8,426 nucleotides of DNA from an uncultured Fibrobacterota bacterium (GTDB lineage Bacteria; Fibrobacterota; Chitinivibrionia; Chitinivibrionales; CAIOZP01), in the NCBI GenBank assembly GCA_903862805.1, contig CAIOZP010000733.1, positions 1 through 8,426 of the forward strand, given 5' to 3'. Both the position numbers and the translations under genes were made by a program. Shown piece after piece: positions 1 through 6,888 of the stretch (the first letter of the stretch is position 1; each line of letters opens with the position of its first letter). The notes under the pieces were generated by a model that did no database searches, had not been told where the DNA came from, and saw nothing but the letters and a program-made list of their open reading frames with translations.

Positions 1-1313
1 AGGTTCTCTGCGCCGCCGTGACGATTGGGTATCCATTCGCCTTCCTCTCGGCTGTAGTTGCGATAGAGCATTGAGGCGACGGCATCGACACGCAGTCCGT
101 CAACGTGGAATTTTTCTATCCAGAAAAGCGCATTTGCCGAAAGGAAATTGCGAACCTCGTGACGGCCGTAGTTGAATATGAGAGTTCCCCAGTCGCGATG
201 CTCACCTTCGCGCGGATCGGAATGTTCGTACAGATGCGTGCCGTCGAACTGCGCGAGGCAGTATGCATCTTTGGGGAAATGTCCTGAAACCCAGTCGAGA
301 AGAACGCCGATTCCCTGCGAATGCATATAGTCAACAAATGCCTGAAATTCTGCCGGAGTTCCGAAGCGGTGATTGACCGCATAGAATCCGCCGACCTGGT
401 ATCCCCACGATGGAACGAACGGATGTTCCTGCACAGGCATAAGCTCGATGTGCGTGAAGCCCATGTCCTTCACATATTCGGCGAGCTGAACCGCGATGTC
501 GGAATAGTTGAGATAATCGCCTTCTTCGTTCGGGCCGGCTTTGCGCCAGCTTCCGAGATGAACCTCGTAGATGCTCATCGGACGGTCGATCAGATTTTCG
601 GATGATCGGGCCGACATCCAGCTATCGTCCGTCCATTGGAACGAATCGAGGTCGGAGACTATCGTTCCGTGATTCGGGAATGGCTCCTGAGAATATCCGC
701 ATGGATCTGTTTTAAGGATTAGAGAGCCGTCGCATTTGCGCACTTCGTATTTGTAAATCGCGCCGAGTTCGATTCCGGGGATGAAGATTTCCCATACACC
801 CGACGAACCGAGCATCCGCATCTGGTGAATCCGTCCGTCCCAGTTGTTGAAACTGCCGACCACCGAAACCCGCTGAGCACTCGGCGCCCAGACTGCGAAC
901 ACGGTTCCGCTGATGCCGTCGATTTCGCGGAGATGCGAACCGAGGTCGTTGTAAAGTTCCTGATGATTTCCTTCGTTGTAAATGTGGCGTGAGAACTCGC
1001 TCATGACAGGCAGGAAAGAGTATGGGTCGAAGCGTTTTTCGACGCTGCCGTCGGGCCATTTGATGTTCAGTGCATATTTGAAAACGCCTTTGGCCTTTGG
1101 AAAAGTAGCTGAGAAGAAACCGCTTGCGTCGATCTTTTCCGAGACGGCTAAAACCTTGTTGGTTTTAGGATCGATGATTTCGACAGATACAGCATCGGGG
1201 AAGAATGTCCTGACTGAATATCCTGCCGCATCATTATGAAGACCGAGTACGGTAAACGGGTCTTTCATGCTGCTGCCGAGAATCGCGGAAATTTCTCTTT
1301 TATCAAGTGACAT
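1..1313 (-). CDS. glgB: 1,4-alpha-glucan branching enzyme GlgB, N-terminal 437 codons (3' end beyond the window)
   Basis: Cytoplasmic GH13 enzyme that cuts alpha-1,4-glucan chains and rejoins them through alpha-1,6 bonds to make glycogen branches. The frame is open from ATG (1313-1311) to the left edge. Residues about 16-105 look like the extra N1 beta-sandwich (DPFTVLGLH). Residues about 128-215 are the CBM48 module (TVFAVWAPSAQRVSVVG, then SFNNWDGR). The GH13 barrel follows, starting at MSIYEVHLGSWR. Conserved region I is D340-WVSGHF and region II is GLRVDAVAS, with D410 as the probable nucleophile (E. coli GlgB D405). The near-equal numbering shows a full-length, N1-containing type of enzyme. 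The acid/base Glu and region IV lie off the window. The start is supported by GGGAG 4 bases upstream and by family length. Odd: region I has Ser where GlgB usually has Pro (DWVPGHF). The gene has its own -10-like element, and a terminator isolates it from the upstream adhesin gene. Identification is very secure. Confidence 0.97.
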   Translation of the reverse strand, partial: MSLDKREISAILGSSMKDPFTVLGLHNDAAGYSVRTFFPDAVSVEIIDPKTNKVLAVSEKIDASGFFSATFPKAKGVFKYALNIKWPDGSVEKRFDPYSFLPVMSEFSRHIYNEGNHQELYNDLGSHLREIDGISGTVFAVWAPSAQRVSVVGSFNNWDGRIHQMRMLGSSGVWEIFIPGIELGAIYKYEVRKCDGSLILKTDPCGYSQEPFPNHGTIVSDLDSFQWTDDSWMSARSSENLIDRPMSIYEVHLGSWRKAGPNEEGDYLNYSDIAVQLAEYVKDMGFTHIELMPVQEHPFVPSWGYQVGGFYAVNHRFGTPAEFQAFVDYMHSQGIGVLLDWVSGHFPKDAYCLAQFDGTHLYEHSDPREGEHRDWGTLIFNYGRHEVRNFLSANALFWIEKFHVDGLRVDAVASMLYRNYSREEGEWIPNRHGGAEN

Positions 1314-1347
1314 GGCTCTCCCTGTAGGTTTGTCTAATGTTCGGTTC

Positions 1348-1356
1348 AATATAATA
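1348..1356 (-). promoter_or_regulatory. Probable -10 element of glgB (TATTATATT)
   Basis: Read on the minus strand, TATTATATT ends 34 bases before the glgB ATG, which would give a leader of roughly 28 bases. The same nine bases occur upstream of the adhesin gene at 6627-6635. There is no convincing -35 hexamer 16-18 bases further upstream. The call rests on position, AT richness and the shared sequence. Confidence 0.5.
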
Positions 1357-1393
1357 GATGCAATGATTTTTGATTTACATATTCAGGAATCGG

Positions 1394-1430
1394 GGTAAAA
1401 GAAAGGCTCCTCCGTTACTGGAGGAGCCTT
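1394..1430 (-). terminator. Intrinsic terminator of the large adhesin gene
   Basis: A perfect 11-bp stem (arms 1420-1430 and 1403-1413, core AGGCTCCTCC / GGAGGAGCCT) encloses a 6-base loop. On the minus strand it is followed by TTTCTTTTA. It begins 21 bases after the adhesin stop codon (1451-1453) and lies upstream of the glgB promoter element, so it should end the adhesin transcript before glgB. The plus-strand side also ends in TTTT, so some bidirectional activity is possible, but no plus-strand gene is seen here to use it. Confidence 0.9.
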
Positions 1431-1450
1431 TTCGAAGAAATCAGAAACGG

Positions 1451-4400
1451 TTACTTCTTGGCCTTCTTGGTACAGATCAGGACACTGTAGAACTTGTTCG
1501 TGTGGCCATCGGCGTTGATGGAGAAGAAAAGCCGGTAGCTACCTGGGTTGGACGGTTTGTCGGCATTTGTCCTTCCGTCCCAGTAGTAGTACAGAACAAT
1601 GTTGTTGTTGGAATCACGGTTGACCTTGACGGCTCCTTCATCAGCGTTCGTGCGAGTCGCTGTCAGGTTGCCTATCGCATCAAACACTACCAACTTGGCA
1701 TCGATATTGATGTTGTCGTTTAGTATCCCGCCGATCGAAACCTGAATCATTGTTCCGCCGTCAGTGTTGATTTTGTTCTGAATATCGGTGCTGGTGGTAT
1801 AAGTCGTCAGATCAGGCGTTCCAACGTCAGCCGGATGGAACGGGTTCGGACCGACACTGATATTTTGCTGAACGTTGACAATAACAACCTGAACCGAATC
1901 GTTTCCGTCGATAGGTGGATTCCCTGCTGACATGTCATAGAAGTTCTTGCCGCCGGAATTGAGGAGCTTAACCCAATGGTTACGTGTTAGATCGCGGTTG
2001 TTGGTCATATAGAACTGGACAAACGCGTCGTTGCCGGGCCCCGGATACGTGACGGCAGAGTTGATTGAATCGAGTACTTTATTATCAACAACTATCACGT
2101 TGCCGGAATCTCTATAAACTTTGAAAAGCTGGTTCGGGAATGAAGCCAAGCGTTTCCCGTCTGCGTCACCGCAACCTTCACTCAGGAACACCTTGACAAG
2201 ATCCTTTTTGTGGTCACTTGAAGAACTGGATGGATCAAGTGTTTTAGTGACCATTTCGATGACTGGTCCGGCGCGGTCGATAGTCGGCATGTCGCTGATC
2301 GCAGCAACTCCGGGGCGCGTTGTAACAAGTGTGACATTCGGTGTCCATGCAGTCTGGAAACCGCTGGGCCCGTTTGGATTATAGACGCGCGTGTCTTTTT
2401 CGTTCAGGTGCAAAACAACCGTCGAGTCGTTGAGGAAGGACAAGGAATCCGTCATTCTAAGGGTGTCGATCGTTGAGCCGTTTGTATTGATTACATAAAC
2501 ATCCGCAGGATCATAACCGAGAAGAGCCGTGCTGACCTTCTGGTCGAAAACGATCGGCACTCGGTCAAGTAGACCATTGCCATCGTCATCGCCGGTGAAT
2601 GCAGACACAATCCGTGCGGCCCTTGTGGAAACTATCAGGTAAACGCTGTCGGAAACAAGCCCGATAGATGTGAGCGCGGAAGATTTGACCCATCCAGCCT
2701 GCCCACCGTTATACGTAACAGAATCCGGAACGAACCTGATCGAGTATGTGTTTTGGGTATTCGAGGTGTAGCCATGAAGTGTAGCATCAAGCGCCCAGTT
2801 GGAGTTCTCGGTGCCCAAAGCGTTGCCATAGGCATCGGTTCCAATAGAGATGAACGTCAAAGAACTGTCGTATGCAATGGTTGTTGTATCGTTAAATGGA
2901 ACACGCGAGACATCGACAATCTGCAGTCTGCTGAGATCGCCGGGAACAACTGTCATGTTCGCCTTTGCGGTATCGTTGGGCGATGCGGCATTCACAAGTA
3001 CACCTGTGAACTCGTATGTATTATCCTTGGGAACCTTGTACACAACCACCTTGAGCGGAGTAACACCATCGGTGAATGTGATGCCATCAAAGGCAACACC
3101 GAACTGCTCTCTGGTATATCCTCCCGCAAGCATTGACTTGAAGAAAGGATAAACCGGATTCCCATTTGCATCTGTGCCGAAGACTCCGCCGACCAGATTA
3201 AGCGATGTTGAATCGAACCAGAGATCGAAGTTGCCAGTGTAATTTCCGGGGACGCGTCCGTCCTGATTGTAAACAATGACCGAAGCAACAACGGTATCTC
3301 CGACCTTCTGTGCAACGCTTGGGAAGACCAGCTCGATTCGTGTTGCCGGGCCAACGGTGAATCTTACCGGCAGGCGCACTGTCTGTCCGGCAATGGAATC
3401 CGGATTTGCGATTGAAGTGAAAGCGCTGATGAACCCGGTATCCGCAGGAGCCTTCGGCGCAACATTGAAACTCTGGCCGACAGGCGGCTGTGTCTCAAGC
3501 TGAAGATTAACGGATTTGCCCCATGTTACAGTGGCAACGATCTCCCATTGTCCATTATCTGAACGTTTGCCTTTGAGATAAAGCGTCGTATTCTGATTTG
3601 TGTTGATAAGAAGGGAGTCGAGCTCATTAGCGGCACTGGAAACATCGGTACTCGTCGCAAAGCGGAGTTTGACATAGTTGTACGCCGCAATCGTGATTGT
3701 CGAGCTGTCGGTAAGAACAAGTCCGGTTGATGTGACATAAGTTCCACCGAGTTCGGTCGTACCAGTATTCGCAACACGTGTCACAACTATTTCGCCGTAG
3801 GAGATGTCTCCAACATTTGACTTGGCAATAGTAGTGTCAACAGTACCGGTTGTCAGGTTGCTGTTTGCAAATCCTACATAGTTGCCATATATGTCACGAA
3901 CAATCAGGAAAACCGAAGTCTGGTTGGATGTGGAGCTGATTGTGATCGGATCCAGCGGCGTAGCGGTGTTGAGATTGATGTGGGCAATGTCGTTGGAACC
4001 TTCTATGTCAACCTGTGCTGCGGTATCGGGCTTTACATAGACTTCTGCAACCGCCGTAAGAATGTGCCCAAGCCCGTCGTTGAACAAGGCTTTGACCGTA
4101 TCGGTAGTGTAGGCTCGCGTTGATACAAAGTCGGTGGATGCACCCACGGCGGGTGAAACGCCAGCGTTGGTCAGGTCGGTTCCTGCAAGGCTCCAGGAAA
4201 TAAGATCAGCTTTGCTTACATCGGTCACATATATGCCGAGCATATTGTTGGCGGCATCGTAGAGCCGTGCATAGATATTCAGATTGGCACCTGCGGTCGC
4301 GGTCAGAGTACCGGTGACCGGCATGGTAGCTGCCTGATCTGTGAAAAGAACCATTTTGACAGGAGCGCCATTTATAACAGTGAGCGGAATCTTTATTCCG

Positions 4401-6553
4401 GCGGCACCATTTACAGCAACAAGCGAATCGCTTCCAGCATTTACCGGAACTATGTTCCAGTTGTCGACGACTCCACTGGGCGGGGTGAGACCGAGCGATG
4501 TTCCGATTGTTGACCACGTCGCAGCCACAGGCTCCCAAATTCCATTGTCACTACGCTGCCCTTCCACATACACAGTGGAATCGTAGCCAATCTGAAGGGT
4601 AAGCTCAGAGATCTGGTTCAGGTTTCCGAGTGCGTCTTTTGTCATAATGCGCAGGGCAGTATAGGTGATACTGGCGATATTCAATTGTACTCTGGATGTG
4701 AGATTAACACCATTGTACTTCGCCGACGAAGTATCGTCGATATATGTTGTTCCGTCTTTGACTTTATTCGCAAGCCCTTCGCCATTAACACGATCTGTTC
4801 CGAATGTTCCGGTAGCGATAGTGTTATCTTCGCTTGTCCAACTCTGGACATTGGCGTCAGGGCCGATCCAGTTGCCCCACAAATCACGGAGTATCGCATA
4901 AAAGCCTGTAACCGAAGTCTGATTCGCCTGAATCGCAATACTGCTCAATGGATTCGCTTTCCATAGGAAACCACTTGCAACAGTCGGAGTATCGGGTGAA
5001 CCTTCGATGCTAACGGACGCCGGATCTCCAGGAAGAATGGTCAGTGTGTCGAAGGCTGTAAGCGGTACACCATCGGAACGAACAAAGGTGAAAGGAATAA
5101 CTACTTTTGTGTAAGCCTTTTGAGGTGTGAAAATCCACTTGTGAGTTGAGTCTGCAACTCCAAGGTCGGTAGATGTCGCGTTCGTATAACTTCCGCCATT
5201 TATGTCCACCGCAGTCCCCATTATGATTTTCTGGAGGACGGTATCAACTTTGACTACGCCGGTATCGGAAGGAAGAATTGCAGTAATTGTGACCGGTGTT
5301 CCAGCCTTGACAGTGCCGCTTGGAGTTGTGTTCAAATTGATTCTGACCGGCTTGCCGTCAACAAGGTTTGTAGTGATAAGAATATCAGAACCGTCGGCTT
5401 GGCGTTCGCAGAAGAAGAGCGACAGGGTGGCAGACTTACCTTCCTGAAGCCCAAATTTGTTCGTCAGGAACAGGCTGTCGAGGAAAAGAACCCTTTCCAC
5501 AGGGTCGTGAAGTCCGCCGATGTCAAGGGCAAGGCGGCCATTTATGAATACCCAGACATCGTCATCACCACGGAAAGCAAAGTACATCGGTTTACCGCTT
5601 GGTCGATTGGCGGCGGACCTATATGTAAATGACCGTTCCATCTTCATTGCAAAAGAAAAGTTGTGAGGAGACGGATCAGACGGTTGAGTAAAGCTTCCGC
5701 CAGCATTGCGTAGATTTACTACCCGCGAAGTCAGGTCGTTCATTGTCTGGCGATATGCTCCAGCCTGAAGGTCACCTAAAACCCATGACTGTTCGTCGGC
5801 ATTTCGTGGCAGATAGTAACTCCAGTTGCGGGTACCGATTTCTGCGCCGAAACCTCTGTTGTCAAGAGGATAAAAGGCATCACTGCGGAGCTCGTAAACG
5901 GTATCGTTCGATTTGGTGATAATTTGATTGAAGGTGAGTGAGTCGTTGAACGAAACATTTTTATAGGCGGTGTCGTAGTTGACATTAAGCAATTGGTTTG
6001 CGGCATTTACAAGTCCGTCGCCAAGTGAATGGGACGGACGACCGTCATTCACGCCATTAGTATCGTAAACATAATTCGGTATCGTGTCCAATCCGCCCTT
6101 TGACTTCCACGGTCTGAACCAACGGTCGATTGCTCGGCTGAAAAGGCAGTCGCCTGACGCTGTGGTAGCGGTGTAGCTATGATTCGCAACTGGCAGACCA
6201 TCTTTGTCAAGTGTATCTTCAACCAGATGAAGTGTCGGTACAGCATAGTCGGAAGTGTACAACCTGATCGTGTCAGTAGGGGTTTTGCCATCGAGCATTG
6301 CAATGACCCATCCATCAGCAGTGCTTTGGGCGGTGGTCGTCACATAAGTCTCGTTGTACGGATCCCAGGACTTGAGTGTCGTGCCGGAATTAATCGGAGC
6401 ATCACCAGCTGAAAGCCCAGGGTTGAAATCGGGACAGGATCCGTTGCTGTGGAAATCAAAGAAAGTCACACCGACTTTAACATTCTGACTATTTCCGGCT
6501 CCAAAAGCCAGAAGGCACGCTGCCAAGGTCGCAGATATAATTCTCTGGGTCAT
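1451..6553 (-). CDS. Giant secreted fibro-slime domain adhesin with Ig-like repeats and type IX-like C-terminal domain (1,700 aa)
   Basis: Probable cell-surface protein for attachment to polysaccharide or cells; the ligand is unknown. Residues 1-23 are a signal peptide (MTQRIISATLAACLLAFGAG). Residues about 28-396 match the fibro-slime family: VTFFDFHSNGS, DRWFRPW, then FAFRGDDDVWVFINGRL with GDDD at 329-332, DIGGLHD, and FFCERQADGSD. Residues about 397-505 look Ig-like. Two related units follow (about 510-845 and 846-1200), then a partial third (about 1203-1315); each carries a D-x-[YW]GN-x-x-G strand. An EF-hand/dockerin-like loop, DDDGNGLLD, sits at 1322-1330 and leads into two SbsA-type Ig-like domains, the second beginning DRAGPVIEMV. 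Residues about 1565-1700 hold PNPF (1569-1572), FDAIGN, WDG (1658-1660) and PGSYRLFF, as in FlgD-Ig and type IX sorting domains, ending in a lysine-rich tail. ATG 6553 is preferred over an in-frame GTG at 6571 because GGGAGGGG lies just before it and the signal peptide starts there. The domain order is certain in outline; Ig boundaries are approximate. No enzymatic motif was recognised. Confidence 0.93.
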   Translation of the reverse strand: MTQRIISATLAACLLAFGAGNSQNVKVGVTFFDFHSNGSCPDFNPGLSAGDAPINSGTTLKSWDPYNETYVTTTAQSTADGWVIAMLDGKTPTDTIRLYTSDYAVPTLHLVEDTLDKDGLPVANHSYTATTASGDCLFSRAIDRWFRPWKSKGGLDTIPNYVYDTNGVNDGRPSHSLGDGLVNAANQLLNVNYDTAYKNVSFNDSLTFNQIITKSNDTVYELRSDAFYPLDNRGFGAEIGTRNWSYYLPRNADEQSWVLGDLQAGAYRQTMNDLTSRVVNLRNAGGSFTQPSDPSPHNFSFAMKMERSFTYRSAANRPSGKPMYFAFRGDDDVWVFINGRLALDIGGLHDPVERVLFLDSLFLTNKFGLQEGKSATLSLFFCERQADGSDILITTNLVDGKPVRINLNTTPSGTVKAGTPVTITAILPSDTGVVKVDTVLQKIIMGTAVDINGGSYTNATSTDLGVADSTHKWIFTPQKAYTKVVIPFTFVRSDGVPLTAFDTLTILPGDPASVSIEGSPDTPTVASGFLWKANPLSSIAIQANQTSVTGFYAILRDLWGNWIGPDANVQSWTSEDNTIATGTFGTDRVNGEGLANKVKDGTTYIDDTSSAKYNGVNLTSRVQLNIASITYTALRIMTKDALGNLNQISELTLQIGYDSTVYVEGQRSDNGIWEPVAATWSTIGTSLGLTPPSGVVDNWNIVPVNAGSDSLVAVNGAAGIKIPLTVINGAPVKMVLFTDQAATMPVTGTLTATAGANLNIYARLYDAANNMLGIYVTDVSKADLISWSLAGTDLTNAGVSPAVGASTDFVSTRAYTTDTVKALFNDGLGHILTAVAEVYVKPDTAAQVDIEGSNDIAHINLNTATPLDPITISSTSNQTSVFLIVRDIYGNYVGFANSNLTTGTVDTTIAKSNVGDISYGEIVVTRVANTGTTELGGTYVTSTGLVLTDSSTITIAAYNYVKLRFATSTDVSSAANELDSLLINTNQNTTLYLKGKRSDNGQWEIVATVTWGKSVNLQLETQPPVGQSFNVAPKAPADTGFISAFTSIANPDSIAGQTVRLPVRFTVGPATRIELVFPSVAQKVGDTVVASVIVYNQDGRVPGNYTGNFDLWFDSTSLNLVGGVFGTDANGNPVYPFFKSMLAGGYTREQFGVAFDGITFTDGVTPLKVVVYKVPKDNTYEFTGVLVNAASPNDTAKANMTVVPGDLSRLQIVDVSRVPFNDTTTIAYDSSLTFISIGTDAYGNALGTENSNWALDATLHGYTSNTQNTYSIRFVPDSVTYNGGQAGWVKSSALTSIGLVSDSVYLIVSTRAARIVSAFTGDDDGNGLLDRVPIVFDQKVSTALLGYDPADVYVINTNGSTIDTLRMTDSLSFLNDSTVVLHLNEKDTRVYNPNGPSGFQTAWTPNVTLVTTRPGVAAISDMPTIDRAGPVIEMVTKTLDPSSSSSDHKKDLVKVFLSEGCGDADGKRLASFPNQLFKVYRDSGNVIVVDNKVLDSINSAVTYPGPGNDAFVQFYMTNNRDLTRNHWVKLLNSGGKNFYDMSAGNPPIDGNDSVQVVIVNVQQNISVGPNPFHPADVGTPDLTTYTTSTDIQNKINTDGGTMIQVSIGGILNDNINIDAKLVVFDAIGNLTATRTNADEGAVKVNRDSNNNIVLYYYWDGRTNADKPSNPGSYRLFFSINADGHTNKFYSVLICTKKAKK
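2609..5020 (-). repeat. Protein-level tandem composite repeat (two long units plus a partial third) within the adhesin
   Basis: Landmarks recur at a steady spacing in the encoded protein. IEGS occurs at residues 516 and 850. NQTSV followed by [WY]GN occurs with the W/Y at 559 and 889, and again as YGN at 1242. RSDNG-x-WE occurs at 667 and 997. A segment starting near PVKMVLF (about 734) matches ATRIELVF (about 1068). Units are therefore about 330-335 residues, and the third copy lacks the RSDNG half. The matching DNA segments differ at many positions, so this is an old duplication rather than a recent one. Confidence 0.8.
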
Positions 6554-6555
6554 TT

Positions 6556-6563
6556 CCCCTCCC
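6556..6563 (-). promoter_or_regulatory. Ribosome binding site that sets the adhesin start
   Basis: GGGAGGGG on the minus strand contains the Shine-Dalgarno core GGAGG 4 bases before ATG 6553. It lies inside the coding extension that would result from the upstream GTG at 6571, so it favours the ATG. Confidence 0.8.
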
Positions 6564-6626
6564 GTAGACACGAAGTCTTTATTTGATACGTTTTTTCATC
6601 GTTGGGACTCGCGAACAATTTTACCT

Positions 6627-6635
6627 AATATAATA
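6627..6635 (-). promoter_or_regulatory. Probable -10 element of the adhesin gene (TATTATATT)
   Basis: TATTATATT on the minus strand is identical to the element before glgB (1348-1356). It would start a leader of about 50-70 bases before ATG 6553. No clear -35 hexamer is present. A 7-bp inverted repeat (6658-6674) lies just upstream, near where a regulator could act. Confidence 0.5.
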
Positions 6636-6657
6636 AACATATCTGCACGAAGCCCGA

Positions 6658-6674
6658 CGGAAATGAAATTTCCG
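6658..6674. repeat. Small inverted repeat CGGAAAT-gaa-ATTTCCG
   Basis: Perfect 7-bp arms with a 3-base centre, lying 22 bases upstream of the adhesin -10-like element. It could be an operator half-site pair or a weak hairpin. No T-run follows on either strand, so it does not look like a terminator. Confidence 0.45.
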
Positions 6675-6742
6675 CACTTGTTTGGTTTTAGTCGGAGCTT
6701 GTTCGCGGCGGTTCATGAATTTACCGAATAAACAATTTTCAT

Positions 6743-6773
6743 TTTTGCCACCATTTTATGCGAATTTTGCCAC
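6743..6773 (+). repeat. Direct repeat TTTTGCCAC, 22-bp spacing
   Basis: Two identical nonamers begin at 6743 and 6765, about two helical turns apart, so a protein bound to both would sit on the same DNA face. They lie in the middle of the divergent spacer, roughly 115 bases before the helicase start. A regulatory role is inferred from spacing only. Confidence 0.4.
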
Positions 6774-6834
6774 AGACAGCAATTTACTTACCTTTGTATG
6801 AGGTGTTTATTCAAAACAATTCCATTCACCCACG

Positions 6835-6852
6835 ATACATATTCATACATAT
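6835..6852 (+). repeat. ATACATAT direct repeat with 10-bp period; possible helicase promoter region
   Basis: Two identical ATACATAT octamers begin at 6835 and 6845, and the second overlaps the palindrome ACATATGT (6847-6854). They lie 37-54 bases upstream of the helicase TTG, where a -10 region could be expected. Either copy could supply a TACATA-like -10, but no -35 stands out, so the promoter reading is tentative. Confidence 0.35.
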
Positions 6853-6875
6853 GTGCTCGCCGATGTTCATCTTTC

Positions 6876-6881
6876 AGAGGA
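6876..6881 (+). promoter_or_regulatory. Ribosome binding site of the helicase gene (AGAGGA)
   Basis: AGAGGA ends 7 bases before TTG 6889. An in-frame TAA (6886-6888) sits immediately before that TTG, so no earlier start is possible. The next in-frame ATG, at 7171, would remove the ATP-binding motif. The site therefore decides the unusual TTG start. Confidence 0.8.
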
Positions 6882-6888
6882 AAAGTAA

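Larger units (their letters stand above)
6572..6888. other. Divergent intergenic control region between adhesin and helicase genes
   Basis: About 320 bases, visibly more AT-rich than the flanking genes, with no convincing gene. Toward the adhesin it holds the leader and the -10-like element. Toward the helicase it holds two TTTTGCCAC copies (6743-6751, 6765-6773), an ATACATAT pair (6835-6852) and the helicase Shine-Dalgarno. A 9-bp inverted repeat, CGCGAACAA (6610-6618) against TTGTTCGCG (6699-6707), brackets the adhesin promoter. There is no terminator, as expected between divergent genes. Both promoters probably lie here. Confidence 0.75.

Noticed and set aside
321..1239. Several short open frames on both strands at the left end
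   Set aside because: All overlap the continuous glgB frame, whose translation matches the branching enzyme family throughout.
1370..1723. Plus-strand open frame of 117 codons across the end of the adhesin gene
   Set aside because: It is antisense to the conserved C-terminal domain and runs through the terminator stem, with no ribosome site or family motif. It is a shadow of the adhesin frame.
6515..6553. Possible lipoprotein signal (LAAC at adhesin residues 10-13)
   Set aside because: The hydrophobic stretch continues past the Cys (LLAFGAG) and only 12 residues precede it, which is short for a lipobox. A type I signal peptide is more likely, though this is not proven.
6554..6571. Upstream in-frame GTG start for the adhesin (six extra residues)
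   Set aside because: It would place the Shine-Dalgarno inside the coding region and add acidic MSTGGE ahead of the basic signal-peptide start. ATG 6553 fits better.
6566..6578. Hairpin AGAC-N5-GTCT near the adhesin ribosome site
   Set aside because: Only a 4-bp stem, too weak to claim as a riboswitch or translation control element.
6579..6599. Six-codon leader frame MKKRIK in the adhesin 5' leader
   Set aside because: No ribosome site precedes it and there is no run of one amino acid typical of attenuators. It is too short to support.
6715..6801. 28-codon plus-strand open frame in the divergent spacer (MNLPNKQF start)
   Set aside because: No clear Shine-Dalgarno, no family resemblance, and it overlaps the TTTTGCCAC repeats. 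It is likely a chance frame.
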